From Cephalothrix spiralis (taxonomy: Eukaryota > Nemertea > Palaeonemertea > Archinemertea > Cephalotrichidae), in NCBI GenBank assembly GCA_032353305.1, contig JAUCNG010394366.1, positions 1-10,750 on the forward strand: a DNA stretch of 10,750 bases, given 5' to 3'. This document shows, piece by piece, positions 1-6,600 of the stretch. The translations under genes were made by a program, and so were the position numbers. The notes beneath the pieces were generated by a model. The model was not told where the DNA came from, made no database searches, and saw nothing but the letters and a program-made list of their open reading frames with translations. Every line of letters begins with the position of its first letter. The stretch's first letter is position 1.

Positions 1-592
1 AATATAAGGGTTGATGGGGTTCAGGCCTGCACTTCCGAGATTTTGGCGGGGGGGGGGGGGGTGGGGCGAAAACGTGGTCTGATTAACCCCAAACCTGTGT
101 ATAATACTTCATGTTTCGAGAGCCACAAAATCAGTTAAAGAACGAGTAATTTGTATATGACACGTGTAGCAGAAGAGGGGCATATTGAAATTAATCAGTG
201 CTAGTAAATTCTTATGGTACTAGCCATGTAGTAAGGACTGTATTACAAGAATGACAAAATATGTCGAGCAAAGAGTGCGATACAATATGTATTACACGTT
301 GATATTTATATACATTGTATTGGCCATTTGCGCAAAAGATACTATACGTCATTCGGTGTCGTGCCATAAAAAGCTTCCAGCACTCGCAAATTTCAATATG
401 GCACTCGTATTTGTCTCATGACATTTCTGTAACTTGGTACAGTGCAGAATCGCCGTAAATTATCCATTGAATAATATCATGTGCTCCTGGGCCCAAATTT
501 GAGCATGTATGAATGCTAGATTAAAGGTTGCAGTGTAGTGTTACAAGAATGCAATGTGCGCAGCGCTATACAATTTTGAGGCTAGTATTTAC
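1..592 (-). other. ERGIC2 intron 6 (partial)
   Basis: Non-coding sequence to the window edge. The only notable structure is a 14-G run (48-61) followed by a copy of the dispersed repeat core. I searched it on the minus strand for the next ERGIC2 exon and did not find it. Confidence 0.7.
48..78. repeat. Poly-G tract with dispersed repeat core
   Basis: Fourteen G residues (48-61) run into TGGGGCGAAAACGTGGT. The end matches the arm of the hairpin at 8674-8701 (GGGTGGGG[G]CGAAAA[A]CGTG), and both copies are preceded by a GATTTT stretch. It probably belongs to the same repeat family. The G run can also form a quadruplex and is prone to sequencing length error. Confidence 0.6.
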
Positions 593-651
593 CCTTATCA
601 TTTATCATAATTGATATATGGGCGTGGCCAGAGGGATAAACTGGAACAGCT
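593..651 (-). CDS. ERGIC2: ERGIC2 coding exon 6 (59 bases)
   Basis: After exon 5 (ending GGC AA) the acceptor CTTAG (AG at 652-653) adds A to give Lys. The exon then reads AVPVYPSGHAHISI and MINDKG. This matches the family's GHAHL-containing segment, which directly follows the AGNFHVTAGK block. The donor is G|GTAAAT (GT at 591-592), weaker than the others, and leaves phase 1. The next expected segment (the NFSHRIDHLSFG-like motif) is not found in 1-590. Confidence 0.85.
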
Positions 652-3600
652 CTAAGTTAAATTAGAATATAATGTATTATAAAAGACAAAATCAACAATA
701 AACAACTTTTTGAACTCAATAAATTTTTGGAAATTAGTAGGAAGTATAATATCAATATGGATAGTGTTGACCCTTAATAATTTAGAATTCTGGGAATGAT
801 CAATCTGCACAGAGTTGTGTTAGCCTACATTTATAACCTTTTATTGGCATGGCTAAGATCAGACCCAACCCCAAGGATATTTTTCCGATTGAATTTTTAC
901 CACTTGAAGTTATGTTTTTGCGATTTTCAACAAAATAAGTTAAATGTGAATGATATATAACCAGAAAGAGCACGCTCCCGGCCTTCCAGAACAGTTATTA
1001 CTTTTTTCCTATAGTGATTAGAACGGATTTTCGAAGGGTCATTTTGTAAATTTGTCGAATAAGGTCCAAGGAGCAAATGTTTTGAAGGAGCCCATCAATT
1101 TATTATTTTAAACAAAATCAAGTTATTTAGAGAGAAAAAAGTATCTTTCAGGGTTTGTCTGTGTTTTTTAAAATTAAAATAAACAAGGACAAACACTTAC
1201 TTGCCGGCAGTTACGTGGAAATTTCCAGCTACTTTATTCACTTCTAAGGCTCCATGAATTCGGCATGCGTCAGGTTCTTTGTCGGACGGGATATCACTGT
1301 AAAAAGAGAATGAAAAATATTATAGTTTCATAAATGAGTTATGTCATGAGAAAGCTAAAGTTTCTATACGTCAGCAAATATGGTTTATGAGATTTGTCGC
1401 CAAAATGTCAAGACATCAGGAAATGTTTGCATTTTTGTTGTTTCGCGTCAAAAGAAATAGGCTGGATCCCAAGCTTGGGACTGCAGGCGTGAAATTTGAT
1501 GACGCGTCAGAAAAGGGTTGGCTGTTCATGAAAATTGCTGAGAACAATTTCTTGACCCCATGAAATTTAAGGTGCAATGGACCATTTTGAACTTTGAATC
1601 CTCCCAGAAACACTTTCCAAAATATAGGAAAACAGTGGGACACCTGGGAGAAATGTCAAAATTTCTTATAGACACCACCAGTAGAGTGCTGAAAACGATT
1701 TTATTGGGGTACGTAACAAGTCTATACAATTTTAAGGGCCCAACACATTGTAAAACACCGTCACGTAGTCTAGTAGTAATATTTACCCCCCCCCTCCTGA
1801 AGTATTTTTTATATTGATAAATAAAGCATGAAAATGACCTATGTCAATAATCTTAAAAGTTGAATAAGTAAAAATAATACACTGTATGTGATATTTTTAT
1901 TCGATCACCATAAAGATATCTTTCGGTATTGTACCTATTCAGGTTCAATGAGCTATGATCTCGTTTTTAACACTATTGTATTTTTGTATGTAAAGTATAG
2001 GATTAATAAAAGATTTATGATATTTCTATACAATTCAAATTTATGTGGGTCAAAATGTTATTATATGTTGTACATCATATAACAGTGAATATATGTTGTA
2101 CAGGAATCATAATATACAGTAGTTCTCATTTTGGTTTGTTCACAATTAATTGTCCAGTCTGTCAATAGGATTACGGCATTCATTAATGAGAACATACTGA
2201 ATTTGAGATTACCAAGCATCAATGGATACCTTTTCAGTTTCTGATATTATTAACAATAATTTGGGTAGAATTAAATTTCTGCGCATATTTCGTGACAGAC
2301 ATGCATTTTCTTCATGTATCGAAAATCGAAGAATGCTTTTATCAAAAATCAATAACAATTTCTCTCAATTTTTTTGTTCATAATAATTCCATCAGATTTA
2401 GTCCGCTATGATGATTGTGTGCAAATGTTCAGGATATGTAGGATAGATTATCGGATACTGTTCCATAACAATGGATAACACACTTAAAGTTGCTGTCGAT
2501 GCTATCATTGGCAATGATTTGCGTACAATCAAATTTCTCGTGCAAATATATGGTGTTGATCATAGAATTGTTGTCCCTGCTGTTGGATATTGTTCACTTT
2601 TACATCTTGCTGCAGAAGGAGATGCTCTTGAAATAACAAAGTTTCTTATTAGATCAGGAGCGAACATTGATTTGTGTAGATTCGATGGTGATTCAGCATT
2701 ACTTTTAGCCACGGGAAAGGGGCATTGTGATGTTGCAACTGCATTAATAGAAGCCGGGGCGAATGTTGATTTGTTTAGCGCTAGAGGGGGATCAGCATTA
2801 CATTTAGCTGTACAAGACAATTATAGAGACGTTGTTTCGGCAATAATACAAGCCGGGGCTAATGTTGACTTGCTAAGAACTGATGGTGTTTCAGCATTAC
2901 ATTTAGCAGCACAAGATGGACATTTTGATATCGTATCTTCATTAATTCAAGCTGGAGCAAATGTTGATTTGTTAAGCCCTAGCGGATCTTCAGCATTGTT
3001 GTATGCAGTGCTCGGGAGACATTATGATATTGTGTATTCACTGCTTCAAGTTGGGGCGAATGTTAATTTGTCAAGAAACGACGGCATTTCAGCATTACAT
3101 TATACCGCACAGCAAGGCCTAAGCCATGTTGCATATGCATTGATTCAAACAGGGGCGAACATTAATTTGTTAAGTACTGAGGGAAGTTCAGCATTACATT
3201 ATGCCGCGCTAAATGGACACAGTGATGTTGTATCAGTATTAATTCAAGCTGGGGCGAACGTTGAGTTGTTCAAAATTGGAGGCGCTTCAGCATTACATTT
3301 AGCAGCGCAAGAAGGACATTCTGATGTTGTATCTGCCTTAATTCAAGGTGGGTCGACTGTAAATGAATTGCACCCTTACAAAGATTCAGCATTACATTTG
3401 GCTGCGCAAAATGGACATGATGAAATTGTGTCTTCATTGGTCCAAGGTGGGGCAAATGTCGATTTCTTAAAATCTAACGGCGGTTCAGCATTACAGATAG
3501 CTGCGCAAAAGGGACATGGTAATATTGTGTCTTCATTAATTAAAGGTGGGGCAAATATTGATTTGATGAACACCGACGGATTTTCTGCAATACTTTTAGC

Positions 3601-6600
3601 AGCGCAAAATGGACATAAAGATATTGTGTCTTTATTAATTCAAGGAGGCGCGAATGTTAACTTGTTAAAGACTGGCGAAATTTCAGCATTACATGTAGCA
3701 GCGTATGCGGGATATCGTGATATTGTGACTTCATTAATTCAAGCTGGTGCGAATGTTGATTTCAAATCCGATGAAGAATATTCAGCATTACGTTACGCAG
3801 TGGTTCAAGGACATCGTGATGTTGCATCAGCATTAATTCAAGGTGGAATGAATCTTGAAACGTTAGGGATTGAGTTAAATGATGTATTAGGTGATGCTGC
3901 ATTTAATGGACAGTCAGATATGTTTGAATATTTATTTAAAACCATAGATAATTCCTTTACTTTGGAAGTAGATCTAGCATTAATTCTAGATTGCGCAGTT
4001 AGAAGCAAAAGTATAAGGATAATCAAATACTTAATCTACATTAGATCTGTTAAAGTTGGTATAAAGACACTTTCAGTCGCTATTGAAACCTGCTCATTCA
4101 AACTTTTCTCCTACCTACTATTCCAGTTCCTTAATGATAATGAATCAATTGATAAAACTGAAGAATGTAATACAGAAGTTAGTATTGATATTGATATCGA
4201 ACGAATGCTCGATGAGCTACAGCAATGCTATGATTTAGCAACATCTAACAAAAATGTACTTAGTTTATCCGGGTATTTCAAAGATATTACACAGAAGATT
4301 TATCGTGAAATAAAATACTATCAGAATATTCTAAGGCATAATAAGATAATGGACAAATTATTAAACAGTTATCACCGTACAAATATTTTATATGCGGCGC
4401 AAAAGGTTTTTAAGTACAGGGACATTACCTTTATGGTTCAGAAAGAGGACTCAATCAACATAATGAACAGAGCAAAGATATTAATAGGAGAGCCGGACAA
4501 ATTAATAGAAGTTAGCAGCGGATCATTTGGAACTGTATTCAAAGGCACCGTGTGTGACAAAAACAGTAATACGTGTACGATAGCGTTAAAAAAGATGACA
4601 AACAAATTAAGCAGAATGGAAAACTTAGAATCGCTAATAGAGGAAGTTCGGAAATTAGATGCATTCTGTCATAAAAACATAGTTAAATTTCATGGTGCAC
4701 GATACGATTGTTACGAAAAGTATAACCCTGATGTATGGATCGTTATGGAATATTGTGATAAAAACCTCAAGAAGTACTTTATCGATGATGGTGAAGTAAA
4801 AAACAGAAACCCTGGACTCATATTAGACTCAAGACATTATTCCATTGCAATGTATACCGCATTGAAAACAATGCTACAGATCTGCAATGGTTTAAGGTAC
4901 CTTCATTTAAAAAAATGCGTCCACAAGGACCTTAAACTTACAAACATAATGCTTGATAAGGATTCCGTTGTGAAGATTTGTGATTTCGGTTTGTCGGATT
5001 TCATTAAAGGGGAAGTAGAGCATACGTACCTAATTAAAGGAACTAAAGTTTATATGGCACCTGAAATCTTCGACGGTGAATATTCGGCAAAATCAGACTG
5101 CTATGTGCTAGGACTATTGCTCTTTGAAATATGGATGGGTAAACTGTACTATAAAACGGATTACTTTAAAAACAAAAACTATCAAAGTGATAACGTTGTT
5201 GAATTCATGAAAGATGGACAAAGGCCACCATTTAGTGGGCCAAATAATCCACCAAAGATGATTCAACACTTTATCACTTCTTGCTGGAGTCAGAATAGAC
5301 AGGACAGGCCGACAGCTTTAGAATGCAGAAACAAGTTGAGGAATATTCTCAGGGTTTTGAATACGGCTTTACCAGAAATAAGAAATCAGGACTCGGAAGA
5401 AAATGCCAAGGAAAATTGACTGTTATGTTACTTAGCACCATTTAGAAGTTATGCTTAATTGTTGACTACAGACTGTGTGGTTTGGCATTTTTTTGATTGG
5501 ATACGACGGAAAATTACTTTTAACTTTCCGCCAGAGCTGTCATTGCGCTGGGCAATGGAAACTGTCGGACATATTGTGAATTGTATAGACTTAAGTTGAA
5601 AATTTTATATGAGAAATGATAGGCTAATTAATATTGAAATTTGTTTTCATATGAAATTTGTATTTATGTTGCATCTACATGTATGTAGCTTTAGTTTGGT
5701 AAACTTTTTTCAGGATAATACAACGTCATAAATATGTGAACATAATATTTGAAAGGTATATTACATGTAGATATATTCGTAAGGTTAGGGACTTATTGTA
5801 TTCACTGTTTTTAGCCCTAGCAAATTCTCCCGTCAATGCAGATAAATAGTGTAAATAATGTAGTTATCTCAAATGAAATCATTCTTTCGTTTTTCTTTTT
5901 TACGTTATTTTTACTTTGATTCCGCTTAATTATTCCGTTTAATTATTTCAGTCATATGAACAACTAAATTTGGAGCACTATAAACTGCCAAGAAATGATC
6001 TCTTCAACACAGGGGGTAATTTTAATCAAAATACATTCACTAATTCCGTCTAAAATCAAAAAAATTCTAGACCACTAAAAGTGCTTAAAACTACCCATTT
6101 TACACGCTTATATGTCGAATAAAAATAAAGCTCCATATATCGTTGGACTCTATCACTTAATCCAGTGGTGTGTAATCCATCGCGCATGTGCAATATAATC
6201 AAAACAACAAAGCGATCGATTTTCCGAGGAATTCCGAAAAAACTGCAGAATGAATGGATTTTGATCGTTTTTCCCGTCATGTATTTCGCGGCCTTTTAGT
6301 TATAGAATGTGCCAAATTTGAAATAGCGCGCGGTAAAAATCGTTTCATACCCCTCCTATTAACCAATGGCTATCATCAACGGTGATTTGCTAGGTGGCTC
6401 GGTCACGCTAAATATATAGAGGTCTTACCGCAAAGAAAGCGTCCTCCCTTCGATGTTAACCTGCTCATGTCCAATATATAAAACATAAGGAGTTAACTGG
6501 ACTAAAGATATATGCAAAAGCACTCGTTAACTGGCTTGATGAGTCTCCAGACTCCAGAATTCTTTAAACTGCTTAATAGCGCAGCAAGGAATCTTGTTAT

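Noticed and set aside
1-590. ERGIC2 exon 7
   Set aside because: Searched on the minus strand for the conserved segment that follows exon 6 (asparagine-phenylalanine-serine-histidine and onwards); no match, so it is taken to lie outside the window.
566-597. Similarity of CTATACAATTTT...CTAGTA...ATTTACCC to 1723-1788
   Set aside because: Short matching blocks with different spacing; insufficient to call a repeat family, and one edge overlaps the ERGIC2 exon 6 donor.
689-703. 15-base match AAATCAACAATAAAC repeated at 10179-10193
   Set aside because: Low-complexity AT-rich sequence; the flanks do not match, so chance similarity is likely.
1416-1817. Overlapping short ORFs on both strands (75, 67 and 85 codons)
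   Set aside because: They lie in a stretch with palindromes and a poly-C end that looks like an interspersed repeat, and none resembles a known protein.
2560-4026. Minus-strand ORFs antisense to the ankyrin array
   Set aside because: They are shadows of the 33-residue periodicity in the real plus-strand gene.
6056-6280. Minus-strand 74-codon ORF in the kinase 3' flank
   Set aside because: I considered a transposase or THAP-domain fragment, but no cysteine/histidine pattern or known motif is present in any frame.
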